Shown here piece after piece: positions 15,192 through 23,136 of a stretch of 64,000 nucleotides of DNA (position 1 is its first letter; every line of letters starts with the position of its first letter). The notes beneath the pieces are model-generated. The model made no database searches and was not told where the DNA came from. It worked only from the letters and a program-made list of their open reading frames with translations. This DNA is from SG8-30 sp963710135 (lineage in GTDB: Bacteria; Pseudomonadota; Gammaproteobacteria; Steroidobacterales; Steroidobacteraceae), in NCBI GenBank assembly GCA_963710135.1, contig CAVPYY010000003.1, forward strand, positions 62,001 to 126,000. The letters run 5' to 3'. The translations under genes and the position numbers were made by a program.

Positions 15192-15209
15192 ATGTCATCA
15201 TTCGGTAAC
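15192..15209 (+). promoter_or_regulatory. Candidate PhoB box upstream of ppk
   Basis: ATGTCATCATTCGGTAAC matches the 18-base Pho-box pattern of two 7-base half-sites with a 4-base linker (CTGTCAT / CTGTAAC type) at 15 of 18 positions by my count. It ends 24 bases before the ppk start. Phosphate-starvation control of ppk is known in several proteobacteria. Confidence 0.5.
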
Positions 15210-15233
15210 ACGCGTGCGTTCGCATGACGGCCC

Positions 15234-17312
15234 ATGGACGAAGCCAACCTCACCTCCCCCGACCTGTATGCGAACCGCGAGCTGTCGCTGCTCGAGTTCA
15301 ACCGGCGGGTGCTGGAGCAGGCGAAGGATGAAACCCTGCCGCTGCTCGAGCGGCTGCGTTTCCTGGCGATCTCCTGTTCCAACCTCGACGAGTTCTTCGA
15401 GATCCGCGTCTCGGGCCTCAAGCAACGGGTGGAGCTGGGCGCGTCGCAGCCGGGCCCGGACGGGCTGACGCCACAGGACCAGCTGCGACGCATCGCCGTC
15501 ACCGCCCGCGAGCTGGTGGACGAGCAGTACCGGGTCCTCAACGATGTCATCCGCCCGGCGCTGACCACCCAGGGCCTCGGTCTCGCCGGCTCGGACAACA
15601 CGCCGGAGCATGTCTACGCCTGGATGCGCGACTACTTCGAGCGCGAGGTGGAGCCCGTGCTCAGCCCGCTGGCGCTCGACCCGTCGCGGCCGTTCCCGCG
15701 CATCCAGAACAAGAGCCTCAACTTCATCGTGCGCGTGGCCGGCACCGACGCGTTCGGGCGCAACACCAACCTGGCCATCGTGCAGGTGCCGCGCTCGCTG
15801 CCGCGGGTGATGCGCGTGGCGGCGACGCCGGCAGCGGCAGCGAGGGCGAGCCGACGCTGGCACTGCTGTCGCGCGTCATCCACGTCAACATCCAGAGCCT
15901 GTTCGCGGGCGTCGACGTGCTCGGCTGCTAGCAGTTCCGGGTGACGCGCAACAGCGACCTGTATGTCGACGATGAGGAGGTCGACGACCTGCTGCGCGCC
16001 GTGGAGGGCGAACTGGCGCATCGCCGCTACGGCGCGGCCGTGCGCCTGGAGATCGCGCACGACTGCCCGGACGACCTGGTCGAGTTCCTGCGCAGTCATT
16101 TCGCGCTGGAGACTTCCGACGTCTATCGCGTCAACGGCGCGGTCAACCTGAACCGGCTGATGGGCCTGTACGACCTGGTCGACCGGCCCGACCTGAAGTT
16201 CCCGGCCTTCACACCGGGACTGCCCGGGCGCCTCAAGGGCCAGGTGGACCTGTTCGCGCAGATCCGCGAGCGCGACATCCTGCTGCACCATCCCTTCCAG
16301 TCATTCCAGCCGGTGATCGACTTCGTGCGCCAGGCGGCGAACGACCCGCGGGTGCTGGCGATCAAGATGACGCTGTATCGGACCGGCGCCGACTCGCTGA
16401 TCGTCGCCGGCGCTGGTCGAGGCGGCGCGCAACGGCAAGGACGTCACGGTCATCGTCGAGCTGCGGGCGCGCTTCGACGAAGCCGCCAACATCGAGCTGG
16501 CGACCCGGCTGCAGGAAGCCGGCGCGCACGTCATGTACGGCGTGGTCGGCTACAAGACCCACGCCAAGATGATGATGGTGGTGCGCCGCGAGGAAGGCCG
16601 CCTGCGCCGCTACTGCCACCTCGGCACCGGCAACTATCACGCGCGCACGGCGCGTGCCTACACCGACTACGGGCTGTTCAGCTGCGACGACGAGTTCGGC
16701 CAGGACGTGCACGAGCTGTTCCTGCAGCTGACCAGCCTGACCAAGGCGCCGTCGCTGAAGAAACTGCTGCAGTCGCCGTTCACGCTGCACGCGTCGCTGC
16801 ACCGCCAAAGTCGAGCGCGAGATCGCGCACGCCCGCGCCGGCCGGCCGGCGCGCATCGTCGCCAAGATGAACTCGCTGATCGAGCCGCAGATGGTCGCAG
16901 GCGCTGTATCGCGCCTCGCAGGCCGGCGTGCGCTGCGACCTGATCGTGCGCGGCATCTGCGCGCTCCGCCCGGGCGTGCCCGGCGTGTCCGAGAACATCA
17001 CGCGTGCGCTCGATCGTCGGACGCTTTCTGGAGCACTCGCGCGTGTTCTACTTTGCCAACGGCGGCGAGGACGAGCTGTTCTGCTCCAGCGCGGACTGGA
17101 TGGACCGCAACTTCTTCCGGCGCGTCGAGGTCTGCTTTCCGATCCAGCGGCGCAAGTACCTGGAGCGGATACTCGCCGACCTGGAGATCTACCTGGCGGA
17201 CAACGTCAACGCCTGGCAACTGCAGCCCGACGGCAGCTATCTCCGCCTGACGCCGGGCGATGCGCCGCCCGTCTCCGCGCAGCAGATCCTGCTCGAGCGC
17301 TACGCTGACTAG
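15234..17312 (+). pseudogene. ppk: Polyphosphate kinase 1, disrupted by indels and one stop
   Basis: PPK1 makes polyphosphate from ATP. Segments are unmistakable: LYANRELSLLEFNRRVLEQA, LRFLAISCSNLDEFFEIRV, IRERDILLHHPFQSFQPVIDF, YKTHAKMMMVVRREEG (the first catalytic-His region), HLGTGNYHARTA, CDLIVRGICALRPGVPGVSEN, IVGRFLEHSRVFYFANGG (second catalytic-His region). The frame breaks near 15832 (a missing base), 16410, 16805, 16897 and 17000 (one extra base each), and an in-frame TAG at 15929-15931 replaces the Tyr expected before QFRVTRNSDLY. Read through, length is normal (about 690 residues). Purifying selection on every piece argues for sequence errors, though the TAG is a substitution. Convergent with ppx. 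Confidence 0.85.
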
Positions 17313-18810
17313 GAAAAGCGCAGGCGGTAGCGCGCCGGCGCGAGATAGCGCGCCTCCTGCTCGAGGTCCGCCGCCGTCAGCGGATTGGCGCGCAGCCAGC
17401 CGCGCGGAAACTTCAGCACCAGCCCGCGGCCGCGAACCGCAAGCCTGATGGCTGGCAGCGGCGCGTCGCTGCGCGTGCGGCGCAAGCAGCACCGCGAGGC
17501 GCAACAGGACGGCCATGCGCTCGGCCAGCTCGTCCCAGGGCGGCAGCAGCTCGGCCACGCGCTCCAGGTGCAGCTTGCGCCGGTGGGCCGTCGCCAGGCA
17601 GGCCAGCAGGCGCTGCTCCTCGCGCGCAAAGCCCGGCATGTCGGCGTGCTCCAGCAGGTAGCCGCTGTGCTTGTGGAAGTGCGAGTGCGAGATGTCGAGC
17701 CCGATTTCGTGCAGCCTCGCGGCCCAGCGCAGGAACTGCTCGACCTCAGGGTCTTCCAGGCCCCAGGTCGACGCGACCTGGCCGAGCAGGTCCATCAGCG
17801 TCGCCTCGACCCGGTCGGCCTGCGCGGAGTCGGCGTGGAAGCGCGTCTCCATCGACTTGGCCGTGCGCGAGCGGGCGTCCTCGTCGCGGAAGCGGCCGAT
17901 CATGTCGTACAGCAGGCCTTCGCGCAGGGCGCCGTCCGCCACCCGCATGCGCGTCGAGCCCGAGCGAGTCGAACACCTGCGCGAGGATCGCCAGTCCGCC
18001 GCCGAATACCAGCGCCCGCTCCGCGGAGACGGCGGCGAGACCCGCGCCCCGCACCGTGCCAGCGTCGAACAGATGCTGCTGCAGGCGCTGCAGGCCCTCG
18101 AGCGTGATCGCTGCGGCCGTCGGGTCCAGCTCGCGGATCGCCTCGTACACGGCGCGCACCGTGCCGGAGCTGCCGACGGCCTCGATCCAGCCGAGCGCGC
18201 GGTACGGATTCTCGATGGCGGCGAGTTCCATGCGCGCCTTGACGCGCGCGCGCTCGAAGCGCTTGGCGCTGATCCGCCCGCCGGGAAAGAACTCCTCGCT
18301 GAGCGAGACGCAGCCCATGTACAGGCTTTCGAGGTACTTCGGCGCGAGGCCCTCGCCGATGATGAGCTCGGTGCTGCCGCCGCCGATGTCGACCACCAGG
18401 CGCCGGCCCGGCTCGCCGCCGAGGGAATTCGCCACGCCGACGTAGATCAGGCGCGCCTCCTCGATGCCGGAGATGATCTCGATCGGATGGCCGAGCGCGG
18501 CGCGCGCGCGCTCGAGAAAGCCCTGCTTGCGGCGGGCGCGCCGGAGCGTATTGGTGCCGACGACGCGCACGCTCTCGGCCTGCATGTCGCGCAGGCGCTG
18601 GCCGAAGCGCTCGAGCGCGGCCAGCGCCCGCGACGTCGCCTCGCGCGACAGGCGGCCGTCGTCATCGAGGCCCGCGGCGAGCCGCACCATCTCGCGCAGC
18701 CGGTCGAGGATGACCAGCCGGCCCTCGGCGTAGCGCGCGACGATCATGTGGAAGCTGTTGGAGCCGAGGTCCACCGCGGCCATGACGTCCGGCGGTCGCT
18801 TCCTCGGCAT
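17309..18810 (-). pseudogene. ppx: Exopolyphosphatase / Ppx-GppA phosphatase, two frameshifts
   Basis: Ppx/GppA enzyme that degrades polyphosphate or pppGpp. The start, MPRKRPPDVMAAVDLGSNSF, has the phosphate-1 loop DLGSNSFHM; VVGTNTLRRARR, IEIISGIEEARLIYVGVAN, and VVDIGGGSTELIIG (phosphate-2) follow. The C-terminal half contains an HD-like domain (ARLHEIGLDISHSHFHKHSGYLL), which fits Ppx of about 500 residues. The frame breaks at 17952 (extra base before RMRVADGALREGLLYDM) and 17483 (extra base before the last 60 residues). The stop overlaps that of convergent ppk in the four bases CTAG. Pairing of ppk with ppx is common and sets polyphosphate turnover. Confidence 0.85.
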
Positions 18811-18840
18811 GCGTCAGGCTCCGGCCGGCCAGAATGCGAA

Positions 18841-18862
18841 CGCCCCGGTCGATGCCGGGGCG
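18841..18862. other. Hairpin between erpA and ppx
   Basis: CGCCCCGG (18841-18848) and CCGGGGCG (18855-18862) form an 8-bp stem with a 6-base loop. There is no clear T-run on either side; it may weakly separate erpA from ppx transcription. Confidence 0.4.
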
Positions 18863-18916
18863 TAGCGGGAGCCAACCGCGCGGATCAGGGCTGCCACCGG
18901 CGCGATCCGCGCCGCG

Positions 18917-19267
18917 TCAGGTCGAGAACGACGAACCGCAACCGCAGGTCGTTTTCGCATTCGGGTTGCGAATGACGAACTGCGCGCCCTCCAGGTCCTC
19001 GCGATAGTCGATCTCGGCCCCGGCCAGGTACTGGAAGCTGAGCGGGTCGACCACCAGGGTGACGCCCTGGTTGGCGATCTCGGCGTCGCCCTCTTCGCTG
19101 TTCTCGTCGAAGGTAAAGCCGTACTGGAAGCCCGAGCACCCGCCGCCGGAGACGAACACGCGCAGCTTGAGCGCGGGGTTGCCTTCCTCGCGGATCAACT
19201 CGCCGACCTTGCGCGCCGCGGCGTCGGTGAACACCAGGTCCTGTGTTTCCATCAGTGCTTCGGTCAT
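18917..19267 (-). CDS. erpA: Iron-sulfur cluster insertion protein ErpA
   Basis: A-type carrier delivering Fe-S clusters to apoproteins. The 116-residue product has the three ligand cysteines: SGGGCSGFQYGF and TTCGCGSSF near the C terminus, with FDENSEEGDAEI and VDPLSFQYLAGAEIDY between. The length and the sequence around the first Cys fit ErpA better than IscA or NfuA. It lies downstream of the coiled-coil gene and upstream of ppx, all on one strand. I see no IscR-like site in the short gap upstream. Confidence 0.9.
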   Translation of the reverse strand: MTEALMETQDLVFTDAAARKVGELIREEGNPALKLRVFVSGGGCSGFQYGFTFDENSEEGDAEIANQGVTLVVDPLSFQYLAGAEIDYREDLEGAQFVIRNPNAKTTCGCGSSFST

Positions 19268-19312
19268 AAGTCTTTCATCTTCCAGAGAAAATTTGCTTGG
19301 CTGCCGGCCATT

Positions 19313-20044
19313 CTACTCGGCGGCGGCGGCAGGGGTCAAAGAACCGTCCCCGGGCTCCACCAGCGCCGGCGCCCAGGGGAACGACTGGGTCACCGGCTCC
19401 GGCCCGGTGCGGTCCGAGCGGAACTCGACTTCGACCGAAGAGGGCGCGAAGTCCGCAGGCAGTGTCACGGGCACCTCGAGGGTCCTGAAGAAGCGCAGGG
19501 TGAAGGGAATCGGCTCCGCGCCCGCCTCGCGCAGGTCCGCCAGCGGCAGCTGGGCCAGGGCGGTGCCGCGCTGCCCGGCGACGCTGAGGCTCAGCGTGCC
19601 GCGCGTCAGCGCGTTGCGCGAGGCCGTCTGCACGAGGGTGATCTCGATGGTGAACTGGCCGGGTTCGGCGCCACGCTGGATGGCCAGTTCCTGCACCTTC
19701 AGCGTCGAGGCGCCGAACTTCTCCGCGACCAGTCCCCGGTAGAACTCCAGTTCCTGCTGCTGGCGGGCCAGCTCGGCCTGCAGCTCGCCGATCGAGGCCA
19801 TGGCCTCGGTCTGCGCCTGCTGGTCGATGCGACGGGTCACGTCCTCGGCGGCGAGCCGTCGCTCCAGGGTAGTTTTCTCCTGCTCGAGGTCGGTCACGCG
19901 CCCGGCAAGCGCGCGGCGCTGCTGGAACGCGTCGAGTGCAAAGTAGCCCGCCTGCACCCGGCCGACCTCGAACGCCGCATACAGCAGCGCGATGCCCACC
20001 GCCCACGCCAGCAGCGCGCGCAACGTCTCCGGATTAGCCCGCAC
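19313..20044 (-). CDS. Membrane-anchored coiled-coil protein (DUF6776-like)
   Basis: Function unknown. One N-terminal transmembrane segment (ALLAWAVGIALLYAAFEVGR) is followed by a coiled coil (RVTDLEQEKTTLERRLAAED through GELQAELARQQQELEFYRGL) and a C-terminal beta-rich domain with FTIEITLVQTASRNALTRGT. This layout matches a family seen next to rppH or erpA in xanthomonad-like bacteria, which I recall as DUF6776. I chose the GTG at 20044 (VRANPETLR): AGGAAACAGC precedes it and it overlaps the rppH stop by 11 bases. A longer reading from 20113 lacks such a site. Confidence 0.65.
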   Translation of the reverse strand: MRANPETLRALLAWAVGIALLYAAFEVGRVQAGYFALDAFQQRRALAGRVTDLEQEKTTLERRLAAEDVTRRIDQQAQTEAMASIGELQAELARQQQELEFYRGLVAEKFGASTLKVQELAIQRGAEPGQFTIEITLVQTASRNALTRGTLSLSVAGQRGTALAQLPLADLREAGAEPIPFTLRFFRTLEVPVTLPADFAPSSVEVEFRSDRTGPEPVTQSFPWAPALVEPGDGSLTPAAAAE

Positions 20045-20606
20045 GCTGTTTCCTGGCGGGTTGCCGGCTGCGTGACCGCTCAGCCCACCACTCCGGGTAA
20101 GGGGGTGGGCCATCCGGGAAGGCGAAACTGCCCAGTTCGTGTAGCGCGCGCTCGTAGACGCCGCGCTTGAAGTAGATCACCTCGCGAATGGGATCCCAGT
20201 AGTCGGCCCAGCGCCAACGATCGAACTCCGCGGGCTGGCTGGTGGAGTCGAGCCGCAGCCTGGATTCTGGGCTGGTCAGGCGCAGCAGGAACCAGCGCTG
20301 CTTCTGGCCGATGCACACCGGCCGCGCGTTGCGGCGGCGGAACTGCGGCGGCAGCCGGTAGCGCAACCAGCCCCGCGTCCGTCCGAGTTCCTCGACGTCG
20401 TCGGCAGTCAGGCCGACCTCTTCCTCCAGCTCGCGGTACAGCGCCGCCTCGGCCCTTTCGCCGTGCAGGATGCCGCCCTGCGGGAACTGCCAGCCCCTGG
20501 CGCCCGCACGTCCGCCCAGGAACACGCGGCCGTCGTCGCGCATGATGATGATGCCGACGTTGGCCCTGAAGCCTTGAGGATCGATGTAGTCCCGCTCTGC
20601 AGTCAC
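20034..20606 (-). CDS. rppH: RNA pyrophosphohydrolase (Nudix)
   Basis: Removes pyrophosphate from 5' triphosphate mRNA ends, opening them to RNase E decay. The Nudix box GGILHGERAEAALYRELEEE continues VGL and has all catalytic Glu residues. Other RppH features are DYIDPQGFRANVGIIIMRDD, GARGWQFPQGG, QKQRWFLLRL and FDRWRWADYWDP. The 190-residue length is typical (extra basic tail ARKQRAG). It starts with GTG at 20606, preceded by AGGAGGT five bases upstream. It is the first gene of rppH, coiled-coil protein, erpA. Confidence 0.93.
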   Translation of the reverse strand: MTAERDYIDPQGFRANVGIIIMRDDGRVFLGGRAGARGWQFPQGGILHGERAEAALYRELEEEVGLTADDVEELGRTRGWLRYRLPPQFRRRNARPVCIGQKQRWFLLRLTSPESRLRLDSTSQPAEFDRWRWADYWDPIREVIYFKRGVYERALHELGSFAFPDGPPPYPEWWAERSRSRQPARKQRAG

Positions 20607-20737
20607 CGCGGACCTCCTGGGCGGATTCTTTCACAGCGGCCGCGGCAGCGGCCAGAAACCGGTCACGCGTCGCGCGCTCGCTTGCTGCGGCACCGGCCCG
20701 CGGACTAGCCTTGTCGCCCCACCGCCCCGGCCCGACC

Positions 20738-21712
20738 ATGTCCCGTCCCCTGGCACTGCTGTCGCTCGTCATCGCCGCCGTCGCAGCGATCGCCGCCGCG
20801 GTGATGCTCGGCAGTGCCGACGTCAGCGCCGCCGAACTGTGGCGTAGCCTGGTCGTGGGGCAGGACCCGATCGCGCGCACCATCGTGATGGAGCTGCGCC
20901 TGCCGCGCGCGCTGGCCGCGTTCGCCACCGGCGCCGTGCTGTCGCTGGCCGGCGTGCTGATGCAGGTGCTGTTGCGCAACCCTCTGGCAGACCCCTACGT
21001 ACTGGGCGTCTCCGGCGGCGCGGCGGTGGCGGCGCTGGCCGTCATGCTGGCCGGCCTCAGTGGCTTCTGGGTCGACGCCGGCGCCGCGGCCGGCGCGCTC
21101 ACCGCGATGCTGCTGGTGTTCTCGCTGGCCCACGGCCCCGGCGGCTGGACCCCGGCGCGGCTGCTGCTGACCGGCATCGTGGTCGCCGCCGGCTGCGCCT
21201 CGGCGGTGAGCCTGATGCTGACGGTCGCCGGGGACACCTCGGTGCGCGGCATGCTGTTCTGGCTGATGGGCGACTTCGCCTATGCGGAGATGCCGTGGTT
21301 GGCGCTGGCCGCGCTGGCCGTCGCGGCGCCGCTGTGCCTGGCAGCCGCCCGGCCGCTCGACGTCCTGGCGCGCGGCGAGCTGCAGGCAAGCCTGCTGGGC
21401 GTGCGCGTCGGCGGCCTGCGCATCGCCATCTACGTCGGCGCCTCGCTGCTGACCGCCGTGGCGGTGACCACCGCCGGCAGCATCGGCTTCGTCGGGCTGG
21501 TGACCCCGCATCTGGCGCGCCTCGCCTTCGGCTCCTCGCACCGGATGGTCGTGCCGGCAGCGGCCTTGCTCGGCGGCACGCTGGTGACCCTGGCGGACCT
21601 CGCGGCGCGCACCATCGTGGCCCCGCGCCAGCTGCCCGTCGGAGCTCTCACCGCGCTGATCGGCGTGCCGATGTTCCTGCTCTTGATGCGCCGCGAGCGC
21701 CACGTCACCTAG
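20738..21712 (+). CDS. FecCD/BtuC-type ABC transporter permease
   Basis: Inner-membrane permease for vitamin B12, haem or ferric siderophore uptake. About nine hydrophobic segments are visible. Family motifs: MELRLPRALAAFATGAVLSL, QVLLRNPLADPYVLGVSGGA, WLMGDFAYAEMPW, LGVRVGGLR, and GSIGFVGLVTPHLAR, the loop that contacts the ATPase. 324 residues is normal. Start at the ATG (MSRPLALLSLV); an upstream TTG in frame is less likely. No ATPase or binding protein is adjacent: the gene is followed at once by a repeat element and by convergent coaD. No cobalamin riboswitch is visible upstream, so the ligand stays open. Confidence 0.85.
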   Translation: MSRPLALLSLVIAAVAAIAAAVMLGSADVSAAELWRSLVVGQDPIARTIVMELRLPRALAAFATGAVLSLAGVLMQVLLRNPLADPYVLGVSGGAAVAALAVMLAGLSGFWVDAGAAAGALTAMLLVFSLAHGPGGWTPARLLLTGIVVAAGCASAVSLMLTVAGDTSVRGMLFWLMGDFAYAEMPWLALAALAVAAPLCLAAARPLDVLARGELQASLLGVRVGGLRIAIYVGASLLTAVAVTTAGSIGFVGLVTPHLARLAFGSSHRMVVPAAALLGGTLVTLADLAARTIVAPRQLPVGALTALIGVPMFLLLMRRERHVT

Positions 21713-21714
21713 GG

Positions 21715-21820
21715 GGGGTCAGACGCCACTCGGGTACCGCTCGGGTACTGCTCTGGCCCCTGAGGGGTCAGAGCAGGGCCCGACCGGTGCCATAGTGGTA
21801 CCCGAGTGGCGTCTGACCCC
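21715..21820. repeat. Inverted-repeat element (GGGGTCAGAC family), copy 1
   Basis: A 24-base arm beginning GGGGTCAGACGCCACTC (21715-21738) has a perfect inverted copy at 21797-21820 ending GGCGTCTGACCCC. The interior contains GGCCCCTGAGGGGTCAGAGC. The element starts right after the permease stop codon. The same arm occurs at 29352-29375 behind rpoH. Confidence 0.85.
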
Positions 21821-21838
21821 TCCACGAGAGGGAGCCGC

Positions 21839-21853
21839 GTGGCGTCTGACCCC
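21839..21853. repeat. Partial extra arm of the GGGGTCAGAC repeat
   Basis: GTGGCGTCTGACCCC repeats the outer 15 bases of the arm ending at 21820, 18 bases further on and in the same orientation, just before the coaD stop codon. Confidence 0.75.
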
Positions 21854-21859
21854 TCCGTG

Positions 21860-22375
21860 TCAGGGCTGGACGCGGCGCGGTCGCCGGGCGACGTGCCGCG
21901 CGAAGGCCTCCTCGACGATCGGGCTGACGAACTTCGAGACGTCGCCGCCGAGCAGCGCGATCTCGCGCACCAGGGTCGAGGAAATGAAGGTGAACTGTTC
22001 CTGCGGGGTGAGGAAGACATAATCCACATCGCGCGCCAGGTGCCGGCTCATGTTCGCGAGCTGGAACTCGAACTCGAAATCGGACACCGCGCGCAAGCCG
22101 CGAATGACCACGCCACAGCCCTGCTGGTGTGCGAAATCGACCGTAAGGCCTGCGTAGCCGAGTACCTCGACGTTCTCCACCCCTTCGAGCACGCGCCGCG
22201 CCATGTCGACCCGCTCGTCGAGGGTGAACAGCGGCGTCTTGTTGGGATTGGCGGCGATGCCGATGACGACGCGCTCGAACATGCTGGCGGCGCGGCGGAC
22301 GAGGTCGTTGTGGCCGTTGGTGATCGGGTCGAACGTGCCGGGGTAGACCGCGCTGCGCTTCGGGTTAGGTTTCAT
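21860..22375 (-). CDS. coaD: Phosphopantetheine adenylyltransferase
   Basis: Penultimate step of coenzyme A synthesis: 4'-phosphopantetheine plus ATP gives dephospho-CoA. The product starts MKPNPKRSAVYPGTFDPITN, with the nucleotidyltransferase motif TNGHNDL; IRGLRAVSDFEFEFQLANMS and the second signature FISSTLVREIALLGGDVSKF follow. The 171-residue length is normal. The ATG overlaps the rsmD stop (ATGA), the usual rsmD-coaD coupling. Confidence 0.95.
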   Translation of the reverse strand: MKPNPKRSAVYPGTFDPITNGHNDLVRRAASMFERVVIGIAANPNKTPLFTLDERVDMARRVLEGVENVEVLGYAGLTVDFAHQQGCGVVIRGLRAVSDFEFEFQLANMSRHLARDVDYVFLTPQEQFTFISSTLVREIALLGGDVSKFVSPIVEEAFARHVARRPRRVQP

Positions 22376-23013
22376 TGTGGTTGTTCTTCGGTCTGCGGGC
22401 CGAGCACGAGATGATAGCCGACATCACCGGCGCGCCCGCTACGGTGAGCCCGCCAGCCCGCCGGCAACGGCGGTAGCCCATCCGCGGCGGCCGCCTCGAG
22501 GTAGACGCGGGCCCCCGCCGCCAGCCGACCGGGCGCCGCCAGCCGCGCCAGCACGGCAGCGATCCGGCCCGCGGCAAACGGCGGATCGACGAACACGAGG
22601 TCGAAGGGCCCGGCCCCCGCCGCCAGCCAGTCCTCGGCGTCGGCGCGGATCACGCGCGCCGTGTCGGCGCCGAGCAGTTCGCTGGTCGCGTTCAGGTGCG
22701 CGACGACGCCGGGGTCACGATCCACCAGCACCGCGCTCGCTGCCCCCCGCGACAGCGCCTCGAAGCCGAGCACGCCGGTGCCCGCGAACAGGTCCAGGCA
22801 ACGCGCGCCGGCGATCGTCGGCGCCAGCCAGTTGAACAGCGTCTCGCGCACCCGGTCGGGGCTCGGCCGGACCGGCAGCCCGGCGGGAAAGCGGATCTTC
22901 CTGCCACGCCAGCGCCCGCCGATGATGCGCACCTCGTTGCGCCCGCGAGACGCGCTCGCCGGCGCGTTATTTTGCAGTGCATTGCGACGGCCGCTGCGGT
23001 GATTACGAGACAT
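22372..23013 (-). CDS. rsmD: 16S rRNA (guanine966-N2)-methyltransferase
   Basis: Methylates G966 of 16S rRNA using SAM. RIIGGRWRGRKIRFP and RPSPDRVRETLFNWL are the RsmD N-terminal motifs; CLDLFAGTGVLGFEALSRGA binds SAM; the catalytic motif is VFVDPPF. Start at MSRNHRSGRR (23013), because the preceding residues are not conserved; about 213 residues. Overlaps coaD by four bases. Confidence 0.92.
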   Translation of the reverse strand: MSRNHRSGRRNALQNNAPASASRGRNEVRIIGGRWRGRKIRFPAGLPVRPSPDRVRETLFNWLAPTIAGARCLDLFAGTGVLGFEALSRGAASAVLVDRDPGVVAHLNATSELLGADTARVIRADAEDWLAAGAGPFDLVFVDPPFAAGRIAAVLARLAAPGRLAAGARVYLEAAAADGLPPLPAGWRAHRSGRAGDVGYHLVLGPQTEEQPQ

Positions 23014-23136
23014 TCGACGCCCACTATCCCTTACACTTGCATCGCTGAACGTAGCGAGCGCAGGTTTCGCCACAACCACTCGAGCGCGATGATACGCGCC
23101 CGCGAGACATCACAAATCAAAGCCGGAGCATCCGAC

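Noticed and set aside
20607..20737. Cobalamin riboswitch before the permease
   Set aside because: No B12-box sequence or plausible riboswitch core is visible in the 131 bases.
20705..21703. 332-codon minus-strand open frame
   Set aside because: It is antisense to the FecCD-type permease and made of His/Gln/Arg/Gly repeats without a family pattern.
21715..21853. Insertion sequence
   Set aside because: The inverted arms enclose only about 60 bases with no transposase and no obvious target duplication.
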